Part shown: piece after piece, positions 10,759-21,359 of the stretch
How the letters are laid out: each line of letters opens with the position of its first letter
Position numbering within the stretch: the stretch's first letter is position 1
Assembly (NCBI RefSeq): GCF_905147045.1
Contig: NC_065894.1
Location: 2,765,501-2,829,500, forward strand
Length of the DNA: 64,000 nucleotides
Reading direction: 5' to 3'
Origin: Nymphalis io
Lineage: Eukaryota; Arthropoda; Insecta; Lepidoptera; Nymphalidae
The notes under the pieces: model-generated
What the model saw: the letters and a program-made list of their open reading frames with translations, nothing else
What the model was told of the DNA's origin: nothing
Databases searched by the model: none
Position numbers and translations under genes: made by a program

Positions 10759-11319
10759 TTACAGGGCAAACATTGTGGGCGCCAGCACGCATCGTTGTTT
10801 TACCCCACAGGTAACGGGGAAAAAGTCCGACTGTTCACCGTCAATAGTGACGCAGCTCCTCATTCCGTCATGCAGTAGTCTCACTAGTCGCACAAACTTC
10901 TCCGTGCATCCCAATTTTCCTAGCACAGTCCAAAGAGCTTCACGAGGCACCCTATCAAATGCCTTCTCAAGATCGACAAAGCAAAGATACATGTTACGAC
11001 CCTGCTCTCTGCTTTTCTCTTGCAGTTGACGCACTGAGGAGATAGCCTCACATGTACCCCGGTCATGTCGGAAGCCAAACTGGGTTTCATGCAGAATCTT
11101 TTCCGAAAGTTCTGTAAGGCGGTTTAAAAGAATTCTGGCGAGGACATTTCCGGGGACCGATAATAGTGAAATAACGCGGAAGGAGTTGCAGTCAGAACGG
11201 TCCCCCTTTCCCTTATACAGTGCCCTGATGATAGATACTTTGTAACGTATCAGGGACTTGTTCTTTTTCCGAAATATGGGTAAAAAGTTCCCATAGAGCC
11301 GAATGCAACTTATCACCAC
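10759..11319 (-). pseudogene. RTE-like LINE reverse transcriptase, fingers and palm
   Basis: Contains LYKGKGDRSDCNSFR, the fingers motif TQFGFRHDRGTCEAI, motif A CFVDLEKAFDRVPR with its catalytic aspartate, and motif B-like GVKQRCVLAPTMF. The usual QG in motif B reads QR. A frameshift separates it from the linker piece upstream (11516-11875). It would copy the element RNA by target-primed reverse transcription in an intact parent. Confidence 0.85.
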
Positions 11320-11515
11320 CGTATTTGAGTAGTTCTCCCGGTATAAAGTCTATACCAACCGCGCGCTTATTCTGTTGTTGTCTGATGGCTGAAATGACCT
11401 CATCACGTGACAGCGGCTCATCCAGCTTGATAAAAGTAGGCAGCTGAGGTAAGGAATAAATGTATTCCAGATTAAATGTTCAGTCTACATTGAGCAGGAA
11501 GTTAAAGTGTTCTGC

Positions 11516-11875
11516 TCAACGCCTGAATACTTCCTCCCTGCTTTTAAGAAGCCTATCGCCAGATGCTGGACGAAGTGGCACTTTTCTCAAGCGGGATGTA
11601 CCGAGCAACTTTCGAACCTCACTGTAGAACTCTCCTAGCTGATTAGTGTCAGCAAGCCACTGCACTTGACGCGCTTTGTCCCGCCACCACTTGTCCTTAA
11701 TCTCACGAGATAGCTTTCGCAGCTCCACGTCACCTTGATTGATCCCCAATACGCCTTGGCCTGGCTGTGTTCTGCTACGCACTTGTAAAAGACGCCGATG
11801 CTTCTCAATTGCCTCAGTTAGGACTCCGTCATGCTCATCATACCAGTCCTCGTTCATGCGGACTTTTAGACCCAT
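11516..11875 (-). pseudogene. RTE-like LINE ORF, endonuclease-RT linker
   Basis: A 119-codon piece in the same frame as the endonuclease piece, with a stop between them. It is charged (ELRKLSREIKDKWWRDKARQ) and ends at a stop soon after SREEVFRR. This is the connector before the reverse transcriptase; no catalytic motif is expected. Confidence 0.75.
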
Positions 11876-11926
11876 TGTAGCAGTGGCAGTATCTAATATT
11901 TGAGAAGACAGGGAACCCCAATCAGC

Positions 11927-12442
11927 TTAAACATCACCGGTTCTTTCATTTGATATAAGTGCGCTGGTCAAGGCTTCAGCATATTTCTTCCTAGTTTCGA
12001 AATCTTGTAGCGTCTCGACATCCAAAGATGCAGGTTTCGCTCTTTCGGATCTTCGGAAACGAAGAAGACGGAGATTTAGCTTAGTGACTACAAGCCGGTG
12101 GTCGATCCAACAGTGGGCACCGCGCATGACGCGGGTGATTTGGACTTCGGAAATATCTTTTTGGCGCACGATAGCGTAATCAATCAAATGATAGTGTTTG
12201 GATCTTGGATGCCTCCATGTAGTTTTGTGCTTGGCTGGAAGTCTGAACATTGTGTTCGTGATCGCTAGGTTTAATAGTGCACATAAGCTGAGCAGCAGTT
12301 GACCGTTGATGTTCATATTGCCAACTCCGTGTCTTCCCAAGACTTTAGGCCAGGCGTCGTAATCCCGTCCAACTCTAGCATTGAAATCCCCCAAGACCAG
12401 TATCTTCTCTTTGGGGCGTATGCTTTCGATGCGCCGGGTCAA
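11927..12442 (-). pseudogene. RTE-like LINE apurinic-type endonuclease, C-terminal two thirds
   Basis: Contains ILVLGDFNARVGRDYD (the catalytic GDFNA block) and HLIDYAIVR, then the terminal HxW-type end read as CWIDHRLVVTKLNL with the catalytic DH. The upstream part (about 12443-12600) shows VISVYTPT in a shifted frame, so one frameshift separates it. The first endonuclease motifs (N and E residues) are absent. The domain is of the APE/CFDP2-like type that nicks target DNA. Confidence 0.85.
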
Positions 12443-12924
12443 ATCGTCGTAAAACTTACGAACTTAACCTTTATGATATCAGATTTATCCAGCGTTGGAG
12501 TATAGACACTGATGACATTCAGGTAGTTGTCATATTCAAGATGGAGGCGCAGTGTGGTGATGCGGTCCGAGATGTGCACTGGACACTCTTGTAATTGATT
12601 AATGGTTCTTAACTGCACAACTGTCCTACGCCCGACCTCCGCGGTTCCGAGGTTGGGTTGCCTTCCCCGCCGAGGTAGACTTTATGCACTAAGCGGGAAG
12701 GATCCGCTTGTAGGTCCACCATTTTGGCAAACCCCCCTCAACCAGGTTTAGCCCGCGACGACCAACGCGGTTACCAGGGTGTGGCCGCTGCATGCACTAC
12801 AGCTTCTTGGAGCTACTGGTGCGAGATTGCAGAAAGCCTGTGATTAGCGAAGTCACACTGCCCGTTATGGGCCGGCTGGTGAAGCCCCGAAAGTATTCAC
12901 ACTAGGCTCCCCACTACACTCCTA

Positions 12925-12937
12925 AATATTGAAGAAT
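12925..12937. repeat. Target-site duplication, right copy
   Basis: Exact copy of 9629-9641, next to the 5' end of the LINE. Confidence 0.92.
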
Positions 12938-12999
12938 TGATTTATGGTTATAATATCTATTAATATTATAAATGCGAAACCCTGTCTACACGACATTTA

Positions 13000-13200
13000 C
13001 CAGGTTTTGTGCAAGCCCGTCTTGGTACCACCCACTCATCAGTTATTTTACCGCTAAACAGCAAAACTTAGTATTGTTGCATTCCGGTTTGAAGGGTTGC
13101 GCGTTGGCGAAGTCATTGTTAATATTTTTGACATCGCCAATGGTTATCGGCGTTGGTCCCACTTACCATCCGGTAGTCCGCATGATAATTTCATAAAAAA
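13000..13200 (-). repeat. SINE-like family A, internally deleted
   Basis: Minus-sense blocks: TTTTGTGCAAGCCCGTCTTGG, ACCACCCACTCATCAG, TTGCATTCCGGTTTGAAGGG, ATCGCCAATGGTTATCGG, CCACTTACCATCCGG and a terminal A run. The segment between GAAGGG and the TTGGCGAAGTC block is deleted. Here the probable transcript runs along the + strand reading; strand is given relative to the family orientation used throughout. Confidence 0.75.
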
Positions 13201-13204
13201 ACTG

Positions 13205-15550
13205 CTTGCCCTGATTTGATAACGTGAACCAAATGTATAAATCAAGGGTTGTGTTATTGTAATCTTAATTATTATCAACGTGGAGATCAGTGGCGTTTAT
13301 ATAATTATGGTATTTTATACGATAAACACATTAGAGTATGTACACAATAATTAGGTTCTTATATATTATTATTATATGTTTTAATTCAACTGAAATCATT
13401 CTTGTTATTTTATATAAGAGGTTATATTGTTTGACATTGAATACTGGGAACCAATTCTACGAACAAATTTTTTACTTTATCGCAATCGAATCGAAACGTT
13501 AACGTTGCGGTTTAACTGTTTTCCTATTTTACTAACACAAAGATCAGTTGTGGTTCCGTCGAAGTTGGATCGGAATAGAATCGGGAACGTATAGTAACCG
13601 TTATAAGTTAGTAGAATCGAACCCCTGATAGCGTGTAAAACTGGAAACAGAGTCGACTTTAACGTTCGCTCGACACGAACAAATATAGGGTTGTGACTCA
13701 GAATTCTAGACTTTTGACTTAAATTAATTGGATAAAAACCTCGTTACTGACCTACGACCTTGAAACTCTTTAGTAGTTCATTCGTTAACTTCTTTCAAAC
13801 TAATTCGATTAGCAATATTTCTTTCACCTTGTTAGATACTTAATCGGTTCCTATTACTATTTTAAAAGGGTCGTATCGTTATAACATTTCCTTTACAATA
13901 TTAATGTATATTTTTTAAATGTATGTGTATTACAAGAACACGAATATCACGCTTGTAACGTCAATAGTCTAAATTTTAGCGGTTGTAACCGCTTAATATT
14001 ATATACTAGCTTCTCCCTACGCATTTTATCTTCTGATATAAGTTTTGTGTATATTAGCTTAATACTTTTTTCAGTTAGTTACAAGGAAAACCGACTCTCA
14101 TCTATTAAATATTGTAATTCCTCGAAATTTGAACTCGAAACGTTTACTTGAAACTCCAGTTTTAAAATTAGAATAAATTAATTTGGGTAGTAATAAATAT
14201 CTTTATAAATATGTTTATTTTTTAAAGATAATTTGAAAAAGTGACATTTTTTTTATTATAAATTCTGTTAATTGTTCTTAAATATATACGTGATTATGTT
14301 AAATAAATAGATAACATCATCGTATATAGAAAACTGTAACATTATAAATAATAACGAACAAAATATAAATGCTTAAATTTTAAGTATTATATAACAATGT
14401 GTCTTGTTGAAAGTTCTGTCAAACTCTTAACTCTATATTTTCTTGTTAAGTCGATCGACTTATTCTTTGCAATTATATAAATATATAAAATACTATTTTT
14501 TATGCAGTCCATATATTTTTTAAGGCTTAAACATTGCAATAATTAAAACGAACCTAAATTTTATATGCGGTCATTTTTATTGCTATTTTCACATTTAAGA
14601 AAAAAAATGTGGAAGCCGTATAAGATAATTTGAAAAACAACAGCCGTTTCGACTTTACTGCTAAATTGCGGCCAAAATGACTTCATATTTCTTGAGGTGA
14701 CCTCCCTATTATTACGCCTTCACTCGTGACCTATAATGGACTCCATAACATTTTTCATCTCCAAGAAATTTAGCCGGGCCTTATGCATATTATATTACCT
14801 ACGAAAAAAAACATTTTTTTGTATATGACTTATTGTGTAGCTCTTTAAATGTTATCTTTTTGAAAGATTTTATTATTAAAAATATACTGTGATTGAATTT
14901 GATTAAAAAAGAACTATTATTTAAAAAAAGAACATTTGTGTGACGTATGGATTCTAAAAACAATTTCGTTGAAATTATGTCGTGAAATAGAATGTGAAAA
15001 TTAGAAGGTGTTCTTAATTTGAACGAATAATATTTATAAATTTACGGGATGCGAAGAACAGGTTAAATGACCTTTTATAAAGACTTAAGTAATGTATCAA
15101 GTTTCATTATTATAATAAATCAGCTATCCTATCAGCTCGGTTGTACAAAGTAGCAATAAGATATAATACGTTCTTAGCATTAATAAAATTAGTATGAATT
15201 ACTAGATTTTAGTTGTTTGAATACTTGCATATTATAATATTTTATTATATATATGCAATAAAAAACGTTATTATTTTAGTTATTTGTAACATTTACCTTA
15301 GATTTACATATGGATATTAACATTGACAAATTTGACGTATATATCAAAATGGCCGCTCCAACCCTCTGGTTCACGCAACATGAAAGCTATTACCATATTT
15401 TATAAAAAAATCTAATAATGCCGTCCGTAATGATTTACTTTTAAGGAAAAGCATGAAATCAACAACAAGAATATTTAGAAAATATATATTAAAATTTTAA
15501 TGAAGTCCTTGCTAAGAATGTGTTTTTTTAAATCAATTTACTATCTCTTG
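13205..15550. other. Unique AT-rich DNA with two less AT-rich patches
   Basis: No gene or repeat recognised. Patches at about 13450-13700 (many TCGAA/ATCGG words) and 14600-14800 (TTGCGGCCAAAATGACTTC, AGCCGGGCCTTATGCATAT) are richer in GC than their surroundings and could be regulatory, but nothing decides this from one sequence. Confidence 0.4.
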
Positions 15551-15555
15551 TTGCA

Positions 15556-15718
15556 AAGTTAAGCTCCTATTTAGAAGGAGGAAGATTTGGATCATACTCC
15601 ACCACGCTATTAAAATTCGGGTTAGTGGATACACATGTTGCAGTTTTTTTTTTGACACATGCAGGTTTCCTTCATAAAATTCAAATGTGTTGTTCTAACC
15701 ACGAGGCCATCTTGGCTC
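15556..15718 (-). repeat. SINE family B, internally deleted
   Basis: The minus strand shows the head CGAGCCAAGATGGCCTCGTGG and the 3' half with CACATGTGTATCC..AACCCG and the CTCCTTCTAAATAGGAGC region. The middle, including box B and the body, is largely lost. Confidence 0.65.
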
Positions 15719-15719
15719 G

Positions 15720-17045
15720 ACGTATCGAGTGTAAATAATAGATAAAAATTCGTCGGTGGTCCTTTTATGTTATATCTTTATTTCTCTGGAAACTTGAGTA
15801 GATTATTATTATTAGTAAAGCTGTATAGAGAATTAAAATTCGAATGTTTGATTTTCAATCAGCAGTCTTTTATGTTTCGGGTGGATACTTACGGCATTAC
15901 AAGAGCTCTTGCATTTGTACATATGCCTTCTTACTAGTGCTTTTTATTAATTCGCGCACGTTGCACGGCACAGCGTGTAAACTGCCTTACCCATAGAAGA
16001 TAATGAGATTAGTCGAAGCGAGAGAGGTCAGAATAAAAAGTATTTAATGTCGTGCACAGGTTCCAAACCTATTACTGATTTATTAAAAATTGTTTCTGAA
16101 CCAAACTTTTATAATTTATACTCATATAAAATTTAATGAAGTTAGATAATGTATATTTTTCCCTTAATTTCACAGTTTGTGATCACAATAGATATATATT
16201 TTCGCTGTGTGAGATTATTATAGTTTTTATAACTTTCAGACGACTTCAAAAAAATAAGTAATTTAATATTCATAAATTGTTCTAAGTTTTTAATCTGTTT
16301 GATATTCTTTTTAATTTATGTTAATAAACTGTCAAATATCATACTGCCAACCAAAATATATTACTTAATGTTTACGTACTTTGTGTTTCGTTTCAAGGTA
16401 TTAACACAGAAATGTTAATAATAATAATCAATAGGAGAAATTATTTTTTATATAAATGTTAATATAAATATTATATTCTAATAAAAAAAGAAACAATTCT
16501 TCCATTGTTTTAAAAATATACGTGTTTTTTTAGAACCAGATAATCAGTTTCTGTCTTCGAAACAAAACCTACCATTTAATTGCAGTAAGTATATTAAAAA
16601 CGATTCTAAATTTAATCATTGTTAAAGATAAACTAAACCAACCATCGAAATAAAACATTCGTGCATTCTAGGAAATGCTGAGAAGAATAATGTTGCATTA
16701 AATAAAATACATTTAAAGAAAATTAAGCAAATACAGAAAGGAATAAGTAGAAAGATAACGAAGCTAGCCAGCGGAATATTAATGGCCCGTTGCAAATGAT
16801 CAAACGTTTCTGGGCGAATAGCGGTCTAGGTTTTATTCTTAGCTAGTTGTATTTACATAGCACTTCTTAACTACTTATTTATATATAAGCGATCCGAACT
16901 TTCACCGACGAGCTAATTGTTGAACAATCCACAACGTGACTGTAATATTTATTACGATTTAACTTTATAAGTTGAAGTTTTAGCGATTTGTTTTTAAAAG
17001 CATTAGATTACATTTTCTTTATTCCATGAAGATGACGATATTTTC
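15720..17045. other. AT-rich unique DNA
   Basis: No recognisable gene or repeat. A short GC-richer patch at 16750-16850 stands out. Confidence 0.45.
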
Positions 17046-17047
17046 GA

Positions 17048-17252
17048 TGGAGACTATCCAACAACACGGAATGTGTAGTGCAAAAGTGTATGCAAAGGCC
17101 CGCTGTACTGTTTATTATCTGAACGGAAAGGGATTCGGAAGCATGACCAACGGGTTTACCTGCATTTCGAGGCACGGAAGTAACACTGTACTGAGAATTT
17201 ATTTCTGTAATGTGTGCTACCGAGAATTTATTGATCTTTGAACCTAGAACAA
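17048..17252 (-). repeat. SINE family C, degenerate
   Basis: Parts of the family C body are recognisable: GTAGTGCAAAAGTGTATGC, ATCTGAACGGAAAGGGATTCGG, TTTCGAGGCACGGAAGTAAC and ACTGAGAATTT. Both the tRNA-like head and the LINE-like 3' end are eroded. The 71-codon open frame across it is incidental. Confidence 0.6.
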
Positions 17253-17957
17253 CAAAATCTTAAATTATTTGACGAGTTAGTTGAAGTTTTTATTTTTAAT
17301 ATAATGATCTTCCCGCTAGTGTTTATAAAGATCTATCAATCTATTTTAATTAAAAGGCGCTGCCCACGAACGTCTTTATAGACATTTTACATAGTTTTCC
17401 TTTTGTTGACTTTGGAAAGCCACTCAATTTCTTTTTAAGATGAAAATTATTACGTTATCAAACAAATATTTCGCAAGCAACCTTAAAAAGTAATGTTTAA
17501 ATAATTAATATTTTAAAAAATTTCGAATACCATGGATATTCAAGCTAATTATTTTCGTATCATTTTTTTCTGATTTAATTAGCGGAGTGCTAATTTTAGT
17601 AGGCTATCGCAACGCTATCTGGGTTAATTAATATATTATGAATGCCTAGACTATCCCTTTGTCAATTGATGCCACATATAAAAAATGCCTTTCAAAGTTA
17701 TGAAATTATCATACAATATAAGTGTTCACATATTTATAAAATGGTCAGAAACCGACACGTAATTCATCTTTCATTTACTTATGTAATTTTGTTGGGTCAT
17801 TCTAAGTAAAAAGATTAACTTACATAATTAGTCAATCTATTGACGTCAACTAGATCGCGTTATTATAATAATTAGGTTATTAATACGAATTAATCTTAAT
17901 TAATTGCTTAAAAAAAGCTTGAATTAGAACTATTCGATTTTAAAATAAACTTACAAA

Positions 17958-18115
17958 CTAATATTATATAATTGTGAAAGTGAGTTTGTTTGTTTGTTAC
18001 GCATTCACATATTCACAACTCAACCGATAATCATGATTCTTAGTGCTACAGAAATAGACAAAGCAAACTTAACCCCTGCCCCCACCCTCACACACGGGCA
18101 AAGCCGAGGTTGAAA
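17958..18115 (+). repeat. Helitron-like or related dispersed repeat fragment, copy 1
   Basis: TATTATATAATTGTGAAAGTG is followed by TTTGTTTGTTACGC, AACTCAACCGATAATCATGA and a closing CACACGGGCAAAGCCGAGG. The same order recurs at 55625-55795. Such sequences are common remnants in lepidopteran genomes, often ending in GC-rich hairpins next to CTAGT. The terminal CTAG is not preserved here, so the class is inferred. Confidence 0.45.
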
Positions 18116-18228
18116 GCTGATGGTTTCATAAGCGTAAATGCCTAATATAAAAATATTGTGATAGATTGTAACGCCATCTATTGACTTGAGTGTTTAAGTG
18201 TTTTGTGATGTAGTGTCGTTTAGTTTTC

Positions 18229-18387
18229 ATTTTTAGCCACTGGATCACAGATATCCTGGCCCTTTGGGCCAGAATGAAATGACGCGACGGTCAAAACCGT
18301 CGAGGAGGAGCAGCCCGGGTAAAGGGGGTAACCCCGAGGCCCGTATCCAGACTGGCCTAGGCCAGCCAGGATGTATCAACTCTCTCA
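18229..18387. repeat. GC-rich structured island with flanking direct repeats
   Basis: Nested inverted repeats: 8-bp outer arms ATCCTGGC/GCCAGGAT (18253-18260, 18365-18372), then CTGGCCC-TTT-GGGCCAG (18256-18272), CGACGGT/ACCGTCG (18285-18302), GGGGTAACCCC (18325-18335) and the palindrome CTGGCCTAGGCCAG (18352-18365). TTTAGTTTTC occurs just outside on both sides (18219-18228 and 18388-18397), like a target-site duplication. It could be a tiny foldback element or a LINE 5' leader fragment. Confidence 0.6.
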
Positions 18388-18617
18388 TTTAGTTTTCGTT
18401 TTCTATGTCAACGACAATAAAATGTTTGTAACTTGAGAGTATGTATGATACAATTTTTCTGATTATGTCTGGAAAAAAAAAACATTGTGCTTAGAATACT
18501 AACATAGTTTTGTTAAAATTGTTTAGTTCATGTGATTTACTTGTTTTAACTGTTGAAACTCCTTTAAATATTTCACTTTATTTGGATTATAAGATTGAAA
18601 AGACATTTCACCTGTTT

Positions 18618-18707
18618 TTGTGCACACACTTATGCACCATAAAATGTCCTGCGCAGTTGGTAAATCTCTCTTGCGATTGTCCGCCGTGGGCGAAATCGGT
18701 CAGGAGG
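18618..18707 (+). repeat. SINE family C, 3' end fragment
   Basis: GTGCACACACTTATGCACC, ATGTCCTGCGCAGTTGG, TAAATCTCTCTTGCGATTG and GCCGTGGGCGAAATCGGTC match the last 90 bases of family C, including the LINE-like terminus. Severe 5' truncation is what target-primed reverse transcription produces. Confidence 0.8.
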
Positions 18708-18716
18708 ATATTTTTA

Positions 18717-18776
18717 TAATAAAGGTTGGCGGACGGGCAGATGGGCCACCTGATAGTAAGTAATCACCATCACTAA
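18717..18776 (+). repeat. SINE-like family A, terminal fragment
   Basis: Only the first 60 bases are present: GGCGGACGGGCAGATGGGCC, ACCTGATAGTAAGTAATC, ACCATCAC. In the probable transcribed sense this is the 3' end, so the copy is 5'-truncated. It directly follows a family C end. Confidence 0.75.
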
Positions 18777-18779
18777 GTT

Positions 18780-19408
18780 CGATTTTATTATAATGAATAC
18801 CTGTAGTAATATGAAAATAGTTAAGCGAAGGCAAAGTTATCTGTAACGGTAAGTATAGAATGTAATTGTTAAGTATTTTAAGTATTATACTTTAATTATT
18901 CCGAATAATTTAAGGTAATGCTTTCGGGAGAGGTATTTTCTCAGCTTTTAATAGTAAAATTCCAACGAAATGGTTCGTAAAATTAACTTTAAGCATGTAT
19001 GACCCTCATAAAGTTGAAGTATCTTATTTCTAAATACAATTATTCTCGTATATATAAATTATATTGTTGTCTGTGGCGACGGTCTCACCGAGGTCACTCC
19101 GACAAAGTAAATATTCTTTAAAAAAATATTTATACTTTCTATTCACTCTAATTAGGAGTAGCGATGTACAAGTATATGTAGGCGATAACTGAAGATTACG
19201 GGCTTAATAAGGGCAAGTGTTACTAACCTGTGAGCTATTTGGATTTGTAATTAATCTTGTGGTGTGAAGGAAAAACATCGTGCGGAAAACGTATGTAAAT
19301 CCTATCAAATATTTATCTAACAACCGGCAGTAAAACAGTCAGACGGATTAAGCACTTATTAACAAGAAAAGTAGACTGCCCAGCTCTGGGAAATGTAGGG
19401 GCTGATAC
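18780..19408. other. AT-rich unique DNA
   Basis: No gene or repeat recognised. Confidence 0.5.
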
Positions 19409-19414
19409 TATTAC

Positions 19415-20214
19415 TTTTTTTTTTTTTATATGCGCCGGGATGGCAAATGACTCTACTTCACCTGATGGTAAGTGGTAGTAGAGTCCAAACGCTACGACGG
19501 CCATTACAGTCGGGAAGAATGTTCTGTACTAGCCGTCCCCGCGTTGCCGGCCCGCAAGATGCCTCTTCACGCCTCGTTTTAAGGAATTAGAGAGTATAAT
19601 TCCTCAGAGCACTCGCCGTGATACAGTCGATAGAAAGCGCTTAGTGCTGCTATCTCGCGACGCAATTGTAAAGGTTCAAGGGTGTTTGTGACCTTGTATT
19701 CACACGTGAGCTGGTAAGGTAAATTCTATTTTTTGGTAGTGCGACAAAGAAAGGAGTTGCCAAATTTCTTTGTTCGCGATGGAATTGATGTCACAGTTAG
19801 GCGGTGACATCGAGAACCAGCTCGCGTGGGCTTAAGAAGGAAGGGGGAAGCAGGAATTAGAGAGAATAATTCTTCAGAGCACTCGCCGTGATACAGTCGA
19901 TAGAAAGCGCTCAGTGCTGCTATCTCGCGACGCAATTGTAAAGGTTCAAGGGTGTTTGTGACCTTTACGTCACCAATAATGCGTACTGCACGTCGCTGCA
20001 ACCGGTCCAAGGCAGAACGAACTTGTTCAGAACTCCGAGTTTCCGTGAAGCTGTTTTTATAATAGCCTCGATGTAATCCCTTGGACTAAGGTCGCAGCGA
20101 ACGTCCATCCTCAGCATGGCGATTTTGCTTTGTATCATCAGCGGTGTGACACAGAGGGAGGGAAGAGGGGAAAATGGTGATTTTTTTTCTGTGAGAGCGC
20201 ATACCTGTTTTCTT
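19415..20214 (-). mobile_element. Jockey/CR1-type LINE, 5'-truncated and rearranged copy
   Basis: Homologous to the 3' part of the LINE at 26281-29945, with the same 3' hairpin (19449-19485) and a poly(A) tail seen as a T run at 19415-19427. It carries a 113-bp segment twice (19583-19695 and 19853-19965). It lacks 114 bp that the other copy has (26783-26896), replaced by 8 bases at 20014-20021. TATTACT occurs at 19409-19415 and 20223-20229, a possible 7-bp target duplication not exactly at the homology edge. The residual frame at 19726-20010 shows DRLQRRAVRIIGD from the region after the RT domain. Confidence 0.85.
19726..20010 (-). pseudogene. Jockey/CR1-type LINE ORF2 C-terminal remnant
   Basis: A 94-codon piece nearly identical to the equivalent part of the frame at 26270-27343 (RRAVRIIGDVKVTNTLEP, FYRLYHGECSEELFSLIP). 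It is only the post-RT region, so it encodes no catalytic activity. Confidence 0.8.
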
Positions 20215-20229
20215 TTATTTTATATTACT

Positions 20230-21300
20230 ACCACTTTTACTTTTTATGACTACTAATAGCCAGGTCCAAGTTAATAAACAACTTGTATCAAAAGTCCTTT
20301 TTTATTATTAAATTTATTCTATAAAATTTGATTAGGTTCTAACAAAAAAGCTAAAATCATCCATTAATAATGAATTGTAGAAATTAGCAAACACATTTAA
20401 ATAAGAAACAGTTATTATATTTTATCTGGTGAATGTTTCTATTTTTATATCTGTCTTTACGATTATTAGGCACTAGTTCACGTAAGTTGGCGAACAATCG
20501 CATTTTTAGTCTAACGAGACGTAGAATTGACGTGCCGTGTCACCTCCGGCGTATGTCAGGACACCGTTTAGTTAGACATAGAGACATAGAGTAATTATTA
20601 AGTAGAGAAACACAGTCATGGCAAAAAGTGATATAACCACCCAAACATGAATTCTTCTACAATTAATAATTTAATTAATAGTTAAAGGATCATAACACTC
20701 TCTCTCACACACACATGGACACTTAAACGCACACACACAAACACACAAACTCACCACACATATACAGACAAATACACGGTCCATGCAATTTAAGTATTTA
20801 ACTAAACTTATATAAGATACATGAAACCAGTGGAGTAGTATTACAGACATAAAGTTAAAGTGAACCTAAAGATTCATTATGTAAATTCATTTGGTCGAAT
20901 TGAATTTCGATATTGTAAATTGTGTCAAAGTCATTTTTAATGTTTACATTGAAGAACTCTCATCTTTATCTGTTTTAATATGTTTCATGCAAATAATATT
21001 TTTGTTATTAATATCATATGAATTTTCTCGCTATATAAATATTAAAGTAAAAATTGTTCAAAGGAAATGAAAAATACATTAAGACATAAAAAGCTGAATG
21101 ACGAAGTGCCTGGATGCCATAAAGTTTATCTATTAAAATAGGTCGCATGTCCGCAAACGAGATCCAAGCAATGTTTGTCTCGAAATACAAGTGTAAATAT
21201 TTTTTGCTTCTCGTATTTCTGTGAGTATAATAATTCTATATAAAATGGCTTCTGCACGTTATTTCTATGGTCGAGTCGGATTTTCTTGCGCATAAGTGGG
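20230..21300. other. Unique DNA with CA-rich microsatellite
   Basis: No gene recognised. At about 20695-20775 there is an impure CA-rich tract (CTCTCTCACACACACATGG and further ACACACAAAC units). The rest is AT-rich. Confidence 0.5.
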
Positions 21301-21308
21301 TTTGACGA

Positions 21309-21358
21309 AAAGTGGGTGGTATCTACCCAGACGGGGATGCACAAAGCCAAAGCTACCA
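21309..21358 (+). repeat. SINE-like family A, 50-bp end fragment
   Basis: AGTGGGTGGTATCTACCCAG, ACGGGGATGCACAAAGCC and CTACCA match the CCCTACCACC end of family A only. Confidence 0.65.
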
Positions 21359-21359
21359 A

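Larger units (their letters stand above)
9642..12924 (-). mobile_element. RTE/CFDP2-like non-LTR retrotransposon, internally deleted and inactive
   Basis: A 3283-bp minus-strand LINE delimited by a perfect 13-bp duplication. It has a GC-rich 5' leader (about 12924-12620), a partial endonuclease, a reverse transcriptase and a C-terminal C2H2-like zinc finger. The 3' end is CGCCGTGGCCGAAATCGG followed by an ATT-type tail. Its composition is far more GC-rich than the surroundings. The N-terminal part of the endonuclease is missing although the 5' leader is present, so the copy has an internal deletion rather than ordinary 5' truncation. Assignment to the group containing CFDP2-like endonucleases is by motif memory; the exact clade is uncertain. 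Confidence 0.88.

Noticed and set aside
13540..13620. Second promoter candidate at ATCAGTTG
   Set aside because: It has a fair initiator but no downstream promoter element at +28 and no TATA box at -30.
15347..15405. Short frame starting CAAAATGGCCGCTCC
   Set aside because: The start context is good but it stops after about 16 codons; no family or splice site supports it.
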